DNA of 64,000 nucleotides from Vitellaria paradoxa. Lineage: Eukaryota > Streptophyta > Magnoliopsida > Ericales > Sapotaceae. Positions 49,085 through 59,735 of the stretch are shown here, one piece after another. The notes under the pieces are model-generated. The model did no database searches. It saw nothing but the letters and a program-made list of their open reading frames with translations, and was not told the origin of the DNA. Numbering within the stretch: position 1 is the stretch's first letter; every line of letters begins with the position of its first letter. Location: the NCBI GenBank assembly GCA_019916065.1, contig CM034241.1, positions 23,513,541 through 23,577,540 on the forward strand, given 5' to 3'. The position numbers and the translations under genes are program-made.

Positions 49085-49287
49085 TCTCATATTGTGTTTT
49101 TTGTTAATTAACTATTGAGGGTAAAATTATTTTACAATAAGTCTTAACTCCATTAAGCACAAATTAACGGGTTAAGTGTTAGTAATTTTATAAATAAGGA
49201 AAGTTTGTATAATTTTCACATGTTAATGGGGCTTATATGTAATTAATCTAATGTTTAAATGTTTATATGTAATTATTCTTTTATTAA

Positions 49288-49788
49288 TTATCACATCAAA
49301 CCTTTCTTTCTTTTTTTTTTTTTTTTTTTCTTTTTAAAAGGCAAGTCAAAAGAACTCAGTCATTGACTTACTAGGTTCATGTACCTTCCTTCATTTTTTC
49401 TTTTTTCTTTTTCTTTTTTTTTTACTTTATAAAAAAGGGGTGAACGTTCATATGAAAAAAAAAAAAAAAAAAAACACATTACACACACAAAAATTTAATG
49501 CCACTTACGATATGAATTAGTTTTTACAAGATGCCTCAACAAAGAGAATCTTGAAATGCAAGTTATCAACTGTGTTTAACAAATCAAAATATAATAAAAA
49601 GTTATAAAAATTATCAAATTTAAAAAATTTTTTTAATCAAATTTGATGACGTGTTACTTTTAAAATTTTTTTTTTAGCTCATCTAAACACCACCATGTGT
49701 CTCTTCTGTGAATCCATATCATTCGAGGACTTATAAACCTACTATTTTCCTAAGCTTTGTTAATTATTCAATAGAGGTTCTCTTCTTT
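49288..49788. other. spacer between the Pack-MULE and MATE copy B
   Basis: This holds long T and A runs (49311-49334 and 49455-49474) and nothing coding. Confidence 0.4.
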
Positions 49789-51869
49789 TCAAATTGTTTC
49801 CCTTGCCTTCATCACCTGCACAATCCACAACGAAATTCACTTCATAATTATTCAAAAGATGGTTTATATATATATATATATATAACTTAAATTTGAATGT
49901 CATTTAATCTTATCATGCCATCCAAAACTTTGATTGTCATGCATTTTTTTTTTTTTTTGAATATTACTTTTGATTTTTCACTTAAAGGAAGTCAGAAATG
50001 ATAATTTAGAATCAGATAGCAATTAAAATAAAATAATCTAAATTTTCCTTACTAATTGGTGGCAAATTTGGGTAAATAAATGTGAAAAAAAAAAAGTTTT
50101 GATTTCAAAAACCGAGTGAAATTTCAAATAAATCTACGTTAAATTAAATACTAACCAGAAATGACCGCCTGTAAAAACTGTCTGTGACAATTGAGACACA
50201 AATCAAGGGAGCCATCACTGCAATATAATCCGCGACTTGTTTGTCATTGCCGTAAGCGTATCCCAGAACACGGCGGTTGCAGAAGACACTCAAGCTCACT
50301 ATCACTGTCTCTGCGAGTGCACGAAGCATCAGCCCCCACAGCCACTCAAGCACCGTTTGGGTTCCCTGCTCCTAGCTCATTCGAAAGTCGGGTACTACAT
50401 GCATACATACATACATACATACATAACAGTAAATTTCTATATGCCACATGTATCTATATAATATCTATAGTCCATGAAGGCAATATATACAGAGTGACTT
50501 CATATGTACAGAGCAAACCTAGCAGCAGCTCCAATTCCGTATGGTATGCTGAAGTGCAGCGTTGAGATAGTGAGGCTGATCACAAAGGTTTTGTGGTATC
50601 AATATTTATATTATATAAAAAGCAACAAGTCTCCATTTCAACAAACCAAGAAAAATTGGCCGAAACAGAAGCATACCATATGGAAAGCACAGAAGTTTCG
50701 AGCTTTGGATTTGGCAAAAGGCCTGATAGCAAGGTAAGCACCTCAAGGGACCACCATTTAGGACTACAATAATCAGTTGGCACAAAGAGTAGCATAATCA
50801 GAGAAATACCCGACTCCCATTTTCTAATTAATTGCTGAGGAAAAAAAATAAAAATAAAAAGGAAGTAACAAGTGTCTAGATCAAATTACAAGAATTTTAC
50901 CGAATCATTACAGCAGAAGGAAGCAAATCGGAAGAACTCCCCAGTTCCTAGGAAGGCATCCTTAGAGAGAGCCAGACCGTATTCTCACAGGCAGCAGAGT
51001 ATCTTCTGTAGAATCCGAGCAGTAAAACATTGAACCAAGTCGATAAACTGATTGCAATGGCTGCACGAATATTTCCCAACTCTAACTTGAACACAATTCC
51101 CCAGCAAAAGGGCACGTGTAAGCATAGAATAACAAAGGAGGTTGCCAGCATTGGAAGAATCAGACTCTAAGACTGCAAGTATCGGACCAGGGGCTTCACA
51201 ATTGCCCCACCAAACAGCGCAGGAATCTGCCAGATCGAGATTTGCGCGTTTCTAGTGCGATTGAAGGGTCTTGGCCCATGAGAATTAATAGTTTGTCCAT
51301 GAAGATCCATAGGATGCCAATTGGGAGAGAAGCCAAAATGAGAGAGATAATAGCACTGTAAGTATAGGTTCCAACCTTCTGGTATTCCTCTGCTCCATAT
51401 GCTTGTCCACACAGCGTTTCCAATCCACCCACCAATCCCGACTGTTGGGTATTCACAAAAACTTAAATGATATTTAATTTGGAGTTGAATTTATTCACTA
51501 ATGGGTAGTCCAAAAACTTCTGATTCTGTTTCCCAAACTATTTATAACTAAGAAACCAAATTACATTTTGAAACAGCAGAACCTTAACTGTATAAATAGA
51601 CAAAAATAACATAAAAGTACAAGAAATTAAAAGAGGGGGCTTGCAAGAAGACTGAAGCCTGTGACGTTGGTTAGAGAAGTGGCAATGGCAGCGCTAGAGA
51701 GGGAGAGCTGACCCAGGCGTCCAACCATCATCATTGATATTACTTGCGAGAGGCACTTCATTACAGATACTAGCACCATTGGCATTGCTATGGAACTTGG
51801 CTTCTTCAGCTCCTGTACTAAGGAATCCCATCTCCTCCCTTCTCTCTCTAACACTCTCTCTTCTTCCAT
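49789..51869 (-). pseudogene. MATE/DETOXIFICATION transporter, copy B, pseudogene
   Basis: Exons on the minus strand are 51869-51645, 51441-50901, 50763-50677, 50575-50519 and 50394-50156, with a relic of the last exon at 49815-49789. The 87-nt and 57-nt exons match copies A and C exactly in length. Family motifs include [25 protein letters not shown] and [18 protein letters not shown]. Lesions are a donor changed to GC (51644-51643, where copy C has GT), a one-base loss near 51240, a TAG in place of glutamine at 51169-51167, frame loss near 50970, a TGA at 50348-50346 and a further shift near 50330. The penultimate exon (GVARGSGWQ part) is missing altogether between 49816 and 50155. Start MEEERVLER at 51869 parallels the sister genes. 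It cannot give a full transporter. Confidence 0.88.
51643..51645 (-). other. non-canonical GC splice donor of MATE copy B intron 1
   Basis: The exon-intron boundary reads CTTCTT|GCAAGCC. Copy C has CTTCTT|GTGAGCC at the equivalent site (62145/62144). GC-AG introns exist in plants at low frequency, so this is weakening rather than necessarily fatal. Confidence 0.65.
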
Positions 51870-52069
51870 GTCACCCCTTTCCCTTTTTTTTGGTTCTTGA
51901 CAAAAACCAGAGGTGGAACTTCGTGAAATATAAGACAAAATGAAAAAAAAAAAAAAGAAAAAAACAATATTGTTTCTTTAATCTTAGAATGATCACCTAA
52001 CGTATATTAAGAAATATAACAATAATTCGATGGTTACGCGTGAATCGCGTGGGTGTGAATAGACTCGTT

Positions 52070-52405
52070 TGGAGTAAGAAAAATAAGATAAATTGAGATA
52101 AAATATGATTTTGAATTAATTTTGGTGCCTTTTTTTTCTGAAAAGTAACAACTGTGGGAACAGTTTTTCAAATCCGTTCCCACGGATTCAAAAAATTCAC
52201 AAAAAATAGTAACAATGGTACTTGTTTAAAACTCTTGATACGAAGAATATGATTGTATAAAAAATTTACATTCGGTTAACTTACTTTCAGATTTTTTTAT
52301 TTTTTTAGCGAAATATTAAAATTTTTTTAAATTAGTTATGACGGGAAAGTTAGAATAGAGAATTGTTAAAGATTTATAGAGTTTTTTAGAGATATATTAT
52401 GCCAA
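52070..52405. mobile_element. inverted-repeat MITE-like element, family shared with 31608-32075
   Basis: It begins TCGTTTGGAGTAAGAAAAATAAGATAAATTGAGATAAAA, matching the reverse complement of the right end of 31608-32075. It contains GTGGGAACAGTTTTTCAAATCCGTTCCCACGG, itself partly palindromic. It ends near GCCAAACTGA. It lies just upstream of MATE copy B. Confidence 0.6.
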
Positions 52406-52466
52406 ACTGACCTATATACTTTTTTTAAAACTAACCCAATCCAAGTGAATTTCTCTGGTATATTAT

Positions 52467-52620
52467 GGGGTGTTTGGTTAGAAAAAAAATTGACAAAAAA
52501 GTATAGTAAAAATACAAAATTTGATATAAATTGATATGTGACGAAATTTAATTGAAAAAAACATAAAAAATTAATAAAAATTAATAAATTTTAGTTGATT
52601 TTAGCTAACTAAATATCCCC
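52467..52620. mobile_element. small MITE (154 bp) with near-perfect ends
   Basis: GGGGTGTTTGGTTAG at the left and, reverse-complemented, GGGGATATTTAGTTAG at the right form the terminal inverted repeat. Flanking trinucleotides are TAT and TAA, only partly matching a TWA duplication. Confidence 0.6.
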
Positions 52621-54779
52621 TAAACCAAGCTGCAAGTTCACACCCAGTATAATTATTATTTATTTTTTTAATAAAATATCCCCAACTGCATGTAGGATAA
52701 GCTGCTTTCTGACCCGATTGGATCCTAACGGGACGGTTATTGAGTTTCCACAAACGAATTGGCGTTGGGTGTAAAAAATATAATAAAACTTTATCGCGGG
52801 TTAAAATTAAATATGAAAAATATAATTAAAACTCAAAATAACCTTGATTATTTAATTATATTGTAAAGATACTATCATACTAATACCTTAATATCTATGT
52901 AATAAAAAAGTTTATAATAGTACCTTAAATATCTATGTAATAAGAAAGTTTAGGAATTTGAAATAGAAATATTTTTAATTTTTAGATTTATTCAATAACC
53001 AGTATTATTTCTTTTTTTCTCTCTATTTTGATTTTTTTTCAATTACTTTACATAAAATACACTTTCTTAATCTTCTCATATCTTTTTATAAAAGTTTTTA
53101 AATTAATATTTTTAAAAATTTGGTAATATTTGTAATAAATAATAATTTTTTTCCAAAAAATATACTTATCAGACAAAGTCAACTAAAATTTTTTATTTTT
53201 TAAAAAATATTTAAATTCAATTTTCTTTAAAATTTTCTTAAAAAGTAAACATTTAAATTAAAAAATCAATTTTAATATACATAAAAACTTAAATTTTAAA
53301 ATACATATTTTTACACTATTTGTGTCATTCATATAATAAGAATGTTATTTGTTTGTATTTTGTCTTGGGCCATGATAATTTTTTATTCTTCATTGCTACT
53401 CAAATTAGTATAGTTAGTTTTATGTCGTGTCTAACAATATGTAACAACATGAATGTTATATTTTTGCATCATAAACTATTTATGAATTGTATTAGTATTT
53501 TGTTGTTTATGCATATAGTAAAATGAAAGAACTGTTTGACCATCCTATTGAATTAGTTGATTTTTTTTTCATATAATCTTAATTTGATTAAGGTGTGTTT
53601 GAGTTATAACAATACATTATCATTATTTCTTCTGATGGGTGATTTTTTTTTTTTTAAACAATTTAAGCTTTGGCTATTTATTGATTGATATTGTTTCTTC
53701 TCTCTTTTTTTTTTTTTTTTTCACTTTTTACAATGTTGGGTCAAAATGTGTTGAAGTCATAATAATTTCTAAGTTATAATAATGTGCATAACCCATAGGT
53801 TATTTGAAACATGAATTAGTGGAGCAAAAGAGAAAGGAAGGAAAAGGGTAAAATACAAAATGAAGTCAAAAGGTCGAATTTATTTTATTTGTTTATTGAG
53901 TTAAAAAATAAGACTAAAATTAATAGATATTTATCAACAAAATTTAATTTTTACTTGAATAAACGTATAAAAATTGTACAAATTATAAATTTTATTTTTC
54001 TTTCAATTTTCCTAACCCTCTAAAAATCCATGTTCCAAGATCACAATAATCTTTTTTGACTATAATTTTTATGTTTACAAATTTTCTTGTAACTTTGGTT
54101 TTGGTCAAAGTGTGTTTAGATCATAGTTAGATTATTCTTAATCTCTTTTAATTGGAAATTTTTATTTTTATAAGTTATTTTTACAATTTTTCATTTAAGT
54201 TTATTTTATAAATTTATATTTAAACTATTTTATTTGTCGAATTATATCTTTCTACCTTCATGAGGGTTATAATAATACACAAGATATTGACAAATGTACC
54301 TATAACTCTAACCGAATTCCCCAAAGGATGACAACTCATCTCACCAATACGGCCAATACTTTGAATGTCAATGAATATAATAAACCTTGAAAATTAAGTG
54401 GCCCTCTCAATATTTTTTTATGTGATTAGGTTCAGCTGATCGTCTACATTACCTACCCAACTTGGGTGGAAATTACTGGAAGGTTGCACCCAACAATTAT
54501 CCCATTTGAAGCCCACGTCCAATTAACTGTGGCTGGATTTGTGTTATTGCCAATCCTTTCAGGAGTTAGCCTTCTGGGATGTCTGCTACTTCATCTTAGG
54601 CTTAGTTTTTTTCTTTTTAAATAAAAAAAAGTTAAAATGACTATTTTATTTTATTGAGAAGAGAAAAAAATAAACTTTTTAATTTTTTTGTTAGTTTGAT
54701 ATTTTTATTCTTTATAGTTTAAAAAAATTTTAAAATATAAATATATAAATTTAATCATTTAAAAAAAAAAAAACTAAAA
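52621..54779. other. AT-rich intergenic stretch
   Basis: No gene was recognised. A more complex patch at 54425-54600 has no identifiable domain. Confidence 0.4.
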
Positions 54780-55255
54780 ACTTAACAGCAAGAAACTTTC
54801 TTCCCAAGCAAAGCCTCGGTCCGCATCCTCTGATGTGAAATTTGCACATGTCCCATCCCCGCATTGAAATGCTTGCCCGTAGGGCTTGATAATAAGCCAA
54901 TCGTTTCCATACTTGCTTTGTCTTCTGTCTGCCTTTCGGGCTCATCTCTGCGGTCTGTCCGTCCCTTATCCCGTGCTAGTTAGCTTGTAAGGAATGGCTT
55001 TTCTTTTCATTCCTTACAAGGGATGAGCTAAAATAAGAAAGAATAAGAGGCATGCCCCAAGCTCAAAGGAAAGGGCTGTAGGATAGAGTGATTTACAAAA
55101 ACGATTAAGCGAAGTTGACATATGACAGAAGAGCGTTCCAGAGATGCATGGCCGTTAGACCAATGACCGATTGCAAGGCAAGACTTTTTAAGTTTACAGT
55201 GGAGAGATGAGCGATTCCAATTGAAAGATTCCATATTCCACAGGTTTGGCCATTC
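54780..55255. other. possible nuclear copy of organellar (mitochondrial) DNA
   Basis: About 475 bp with balanced base composition and no simple runs stand out sharply from flanking sequence of 70-80 percent A+T with long A runs at both edges. The style (for example GCCTTTCGGGCTCATCTCTG, and an imperfect palindrome GGAATGGCTTTTCTTTTCATTCC at 54993-55015) resembles plant mitochondrial non-coding DNA. No gene was recognised. The origin is inferred from composition and texture only. Confidence 0.35.
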
Positions 55256-56286
55256 TTGGAATAATTTTTTTCGCTCATCTTAAAAAAAAAAAAATGTAGT
55301 TAGGTTTAATTTTTAGGTCCGCTCCTTTTTCTTTTTTTAAATTACACTATATTTTTAATAAAAATGATTTAAAAATTTATTTAGGTAAGTATTTAGTACT
55401 GAAATAATTTTTTTTACAATTTTTAATTAAAAATTTTAATTTATAAAAAAATATAAATATATATATATAAATACATTGAATGTTGAGATTATTACTGTTT
55501 ACCCCTTAAATTTTGGCCAAAAAAGAACATATAACTCCACTGTAATTTAAAATTTAATATATAATTTCTTGTGATAGGGGTCAAAATACAAAATTGACAA
55601 AATTTATCAAATTTAATTAAATTTATATCTCATGAGTCAAAATTGGTTGGTGAAAAAATATTTCTGCAAAATTGATAGATAAAAGTACATTTTTAATTAT
55701 TTCTATGTTAAATGAATTTTTTTTTTCATTTTCAAAGAGACTTAATACAAAATTCATGGATAAACTTTATTTTTTAATTTTTCTCAATAATGTCTTTTAT
55801 CTAATCATATAAAAGCCTTCATGCCACGTGAGGTATAAATTTAGTTATATTTAACATATTCCATTAAATTTTTCATTTCAAACCACAAAAAGGTCATATG
55901 TTGATTTTATACTAAATAAAGTTCATATGTATTTTGAAGCCAAACTTCTGAAAAAGTAAGTGTAGTACGTTACTCCTAAATTAATATATGTTTTAACTGT
56001 GGTTCCTCAATAAGACAAATGATCAATATCCATACAAATTCATATCATCATTATTGTTTTTTATTTATTAATTGAAAGGTAAAATATAAATTCATAAAAT
56101 AAATGAAGAACACGTTTGAAGAGGCATAGCCGACCAACGAATGATGAACAAAATTTATCAAAACTTATAAAAAGTCATAAATTTTTCCTACTTTATTTAA
56201 TTAAATTTTGATATATGTCACTTTTACACTAATTTTTTTAATTATTATTTTTCATCCAACACCGTATAACAGTTGTGATTGCTTTG
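55256..56286. other. AT-rich intergenic stretch left of the small LTR element
   Basis: Nothing was recognised. CTTTG at 56282-56286 is the left target duplication of the next element. Confidence 0.4.
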
Positions 56287-56533
56287 TGTTGACATATATA
56301 AATATAGAAATTTAGAAATTATAATTAAGAAATTCTAGAAAATCATTTTCCTTTTCATTATAGGTTTTCTTATTGTTTCTTATTCCTATTCTAATTAGTT
56401 TCTTATTCCTATTCTGATTCTACTTTGGCACCTATAAATAGGGTTGTTATTCTATTGTATCAATACACAGTTTAATACAATTTAATATGCAGAATTTTTC
56501 CAGTTTACTTTTTTTCTTTTTATTTTCTTAACA
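56287..56533 (+). repeat. left LTR (247 bp) of a small TRIM-like retrotransposon
   Basis: It runs from TGTTGACATATA to TTTTCTTAACA, followed immediately by the primer-binding site TGGTATCAGAGC (56534-56545). A TATA box (TATAAATA) lies at 56433-56440. The copy at 58416-58663 is clearly homologous. The pair is flanked by CTTTG (56282-56286) and CTTTT (58664-58668), a 5-bp duplication with one mismatch. Confidence 0.88.
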
Positions 56534-56559
56534 TGGTATCAGAGCTCAAGGTTTTTGAT

Positions 56560-57080
56560 CTCGGGTAGACTAGGCATCCAACAACCACATCTTTGACCGC
56601 AGTGTTGCCCTTCGTGGCGTCACCTCTCGCCTCCGCTCCTCCTTCAATGCACTTTCATGCACCCTCAACCATTCAACGCGCTTCTCTGGGTCTCCTTCAA
56701 TGCGCTTCTATGCGCCTTTAACCTTCAACGCACTTCCATGTGCCTTCAACGCCCTCTTCTGCACCCCTCAATGCACTTCAGTGCGCCTTCAACACGTTTT
56801 CATGCGCCTCTCCGCGCCTCCTTCAACGCACCTCCGTGCGCCTTCAACCTCGGAACGCGCTTCTCCGCGCCTCTTTCAACGCACTTCTGACCTTTCACAA
56901 AGCGCCTCTCCGTGCCTCTTTCAACGGGCTTTTATGCGCCTCCAACCTTAAATGCGCTTCTTTCGCACATCCTTCAACGCGTTTTTATGCGCTTTCAACA
57001 TTCATGCGTTTTTATGCGCTTTCAACCCTTTCAATGCTTTCTCTATACCTCCTTCAACGCACTTCCATATGAACTCCGCT
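56560..57080 (+). repeat. degenerate minisatellite (CTTCAACGCGCTTCTATGCGC-like) in the element body
   Basis: Phrases of roughly 20-27 bp built from TTCAACGC, CTTCYATGCGCC and CTCCGCGCCTC recur about 20 times. All three frames stay open across much of the array and give near-repeat peptides (FNALL, SAPS, CAFN-like). This is expected from a repeat lacking stops and is not evidence of coding. Confidence 0.85.
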
Positions 57081-57186
57081 ACTTAGACTGCTGATTTATT
57101 TTCAAAACCTCTCCCTCATGGACGATTCATAATGGTTTCCAAACTCAAGTTCGTCTCTTCTATACCTCCTTGAGTTTGCTGATGGT

Positions 57187-57381
57187 GTTAGATTATTTCT
57201 AGAATATTCTATATATATTTATCCTAAATTAATATATATCCTAAATTGATACGTATCCTAAATTAGTCATAATCCTATTAAGTTTAAGTTTTTTATTCAC
57301 TTTATAAATATAGGGTTTCGTTATATGATATTAATCATCATATTATATACATAATTCTTTTGTTCTTCTTTTATTCTAACA
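57187..57381 (+). repeat. third, different LTR inside the element body, with its own primer-binding site
   Basis: TGTTAGATTATTTC...TTTTATTCTAACA is followed at once by CGGTATCAAAGCAC, a mutated initiator tRNA-Met site. It is preceded by the same type of polypurine-side sequence (CCAAACTCAAGTTCGTCTCT...CTTGAGTTTG) that precedes the right LTR at 58416. It has its own TATAAATA near 57303. It is not a copy of the outer LTRs. Confidence 0.75.
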
Positions 57382-58415
57382 CGGTATCAAAGCACATGAT
57401 TTTTGATCCTAGACAGTCTACATTCTGAATCTTAGTAAAGTATTTTTTTTTTCGTTATATTTCTTCTCTGGTATTTCTTTAGTGTTTTTTCATAGTCTTT
57501 CTCTGTCCTAACCTCATCACAACCACCGTAGAATTCTTTTTTTTTCCACAGTCTGAATCGGTTCTTAGTGTTTTTGGATCCTTCTTATTTTGATTCTAAT
57601 ATCTGTTTTTCGTATTTCACCGTCTCGATATTTTCTTGATTAGGGTGATTTCTCAACATTACATCGTTTATTCTATTCACAGTACCGTTTCTTAATAGAA
57701 TTAACTATAATATATCAACAGATGTCAGTATTTCTTATTGGTTGTATAACTCTGGAGAGTAAGATGCTGCTGTTTTCTTCTTCGACATTTTTTAGTTTTG
57801 TCTTTCTTGTTCTATCATTGTACATTGTATATTTTGTTTTGTTATTTTTTAATTACCAATCTAAAAAATCATATCAGTGGTAGCGAAATTTCTTCAGGAA
57901 CTCACCGTCAAAATTTCGTCGCCGTTAGCAGCTACACAACTCCAGATTCTACACTCATGACTTTTTCTACTATCCAGTTCAACTATTTTGGAATGCTTTT
58001 ATTTCCAAACTCCATCAGTTTCTCTATTGAAGACCCCAATTACTCTGTTGGAGACATGCACATGCTATCTGCGCTTTTGGCTTTGCGTATTTTGGCCATT
58101 CAACGCATTTCCCCTATAAGCTCGGTTTGTGACCTCGAGACGTGTTATAGATTTGGTTTCGTGATTTTACGGTGTTTAACCAAAACTACGTTTGTGACCT
58201 CGAGGCGTGTTAGTAGATTTGGCTCGTGATTTTACGACCTCGAGGCGTGTTAGCAATTTAGGCTCGTGAGTTTACGGCGTAAACCAAAGTTACGTTCGTG
58301 ATCTCTCAAAGCGTGTAACCTGCGCGAAATGATAGGAGCGTATTGACTGCTTTCTAGTTCTTAGTCTCCAAACTCAAGTTAGTCTCTAATTTCTCATCTT
58401 GAGTTTGAGAGAGGG
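57382..58415 (+). mobile_element. second internal segment of the composite element, non-coding
   Basis: It starts with a leader (GATTTTTGATCCTAGACAGTCTAC) resembling that after the first primer-binding site. It contains a short degenerate repeat near 58125-58310 (GTGACCTCGAGGCGTGTTAG and GGCTCGTGATTTTACG phrases). A 143-codon frame at 57798-58229 has no recognisable gag or pol motif. Confidence 0.6.
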
Positions 58416-58663
58416 TGTTGACATATTAAAATATAAAAATTTAGAAATTATAATTAGGAAATTCTAAAAAATCCTTTTCTTTTTCATTATAGGTTTTCTT
58501 ATTGTTCTTATTCTATTCTAATTTAGTTTCCTATTCCTATTCTGATTCACTTTGGCACCTCTATAAATAGTGTTATTATTCTATTGTATTCAATACAGTT
58601 TAATACAGTTTTAATATACAAAATTTTTTCAGTTGCCTTTTATTTCTTTTTATTTTCTTAACA
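58416..58663 (+). repeat. right LTR (248 bp) of the small TRIM-like retrotransposon
   Basis: This is homologous to 56287-56533 with scattered differences. A polypurine tract (GAGTTTGAGAGAGGG) lies just before it at 58401-58415. Confidence 0.88.
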
Positions 58664-58723
58664 CTTTTGATTCTATACAAGTACTAGAGGCTGACGCATC
58701 TCACATTTAACGCGCGTTGACGT

Positions 58724-59433
58724 TAGAGAGGGGTATGGGGCGGGTAGGAGACGGGTACACGTATCCTCATACCCGATCTCCAAACTAAAACAATCCCTAT
58801 ACCCTACCCGATCTCCACTGGGGATTTATTTTTACCACCCATCCCCGACCCAAACAGGGAATGAGGATCTCCATGGGTAAACGGGTACCTAAATTGAAAA
58901 AAATATAAAAATACAAAAATTCTAAAATATGATTATAAAAAATAGAGCAGAATCCTAATGCATATTTAAAAAATAAAAAATATCATATATACTATTTAGA
59001 AAGCACTTATTAGATTTCTATTTCCTACCATGTTACTAGATTCTATGGTTCAAGATAGGAAAAGTAAATAAAGAAACATTCATAATTGGTCTATCTCAAT
59101 TTATAGTTTATTTGTAAATTGGAAAACAAAGTAATTTAATAGGAATTGATAGATAACGAAACTCAAAATCTTAATTTCTTACCTTACTGAGAAATCTGTA
59201 GTAACAAATATACTAAAAAATTAAATAATATATACACGAGAGTATGGGGAGGTCGGGGAACGGAGATAGGGTACGGGGTGGGGACAGGCTCATATCCGTA
59301 CCCTATCCGATCCCTAAATTTTTTAAAAATGCTCCCATACCCTACCCGATCCTCAAAAAATCTCCAAATTCCCTACCCGTTTGGGGCAGGAATCGAGTAG
59401 GGTACGAACGGGTCGACCGAGATGGCTATCCTA
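58724..59433. mobile_element. non-autonomous hAT-family transposon (710 bp)
   Basis: The perfect 8-bp duplication GTTGACGT flanks it at 58716-58723 and 59434-59441. The ends are TAGAGAGGGGTATGGGG and, reverse-complemented, TAGGATAGCCATCTCGG. The interior is rich in CGGGTA/TACCCG phrases at both ends, as in the element at 36965-37810. The 59244-59438 open frame is inside this repeat-rich end. Confidence 0.88.
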
Positions 59434-59735
59434 GTTGACGTGCATGGTATGGTGCTAGCATATTTTGCTTATATATACGCGCCAAAGTTCATAAGCAAAT
59501 TAATTAATACAAACACATATTAACCCAGAACAAAAACGAAAATGTTTCACGTTGGAGATGACTTAGCTTTTGTGGAATTAATATTGCCTGCTCGACGAAG
59601 GGATATATGTCTTGAAATTTGAAATGCATGCAATCAAGAATACGGAAAATCCGTCTTCTCGATCCCTTCTATAAAATCCGCATTCAACAACTGACTTATG
59701 AACATGCTTGTGGTTTCCTTTGGCTTGTTAATTAA

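Larger units (their letters stand above)
47958..49278. mobile_element. Pack-MULE (1321 bp) carrying a captured SAPS gene fragment
   Basis: The left end GGGTAAATTACACATGAACT and the reverse-complemented right end GAATAATTACATATAAACAT start a long terminal inverted repeat of roughly 200 bp (47958 to about 48170 and about 49085 to 49278). It shares AAACATTAGATTAATTA, a CCGTTAATTT-like block and an AATTTTACC-TCAAT block. The 9-mer TTTTATTAA occurs perfectly at 47949-47957 and 49279-49287. Nine-base duplications and long TIRs define Mutator-like elements. The interior is not transposase. It is GC-richer and includes part of a host gene (about 48545-48885) plus GC-rich segments at 48190-48240 and 48965-49045, so it is a gene-capturing Pack-MULE. 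Confidence 0.85.

Noticed and set aside
56657..57094. Four overlapping plus-strand open frames suggesting a repetitive protein
   Set aside because: All arise from the same stop-free minisatellite in the body of the small LTR element. No start context or conserved frame distinguishes any of them.
59244..59438. 64-codon frame rich in G, R and P
   Set aside because: It lies at the CGGGTA-repeat end of the hAT element 58724-59433.
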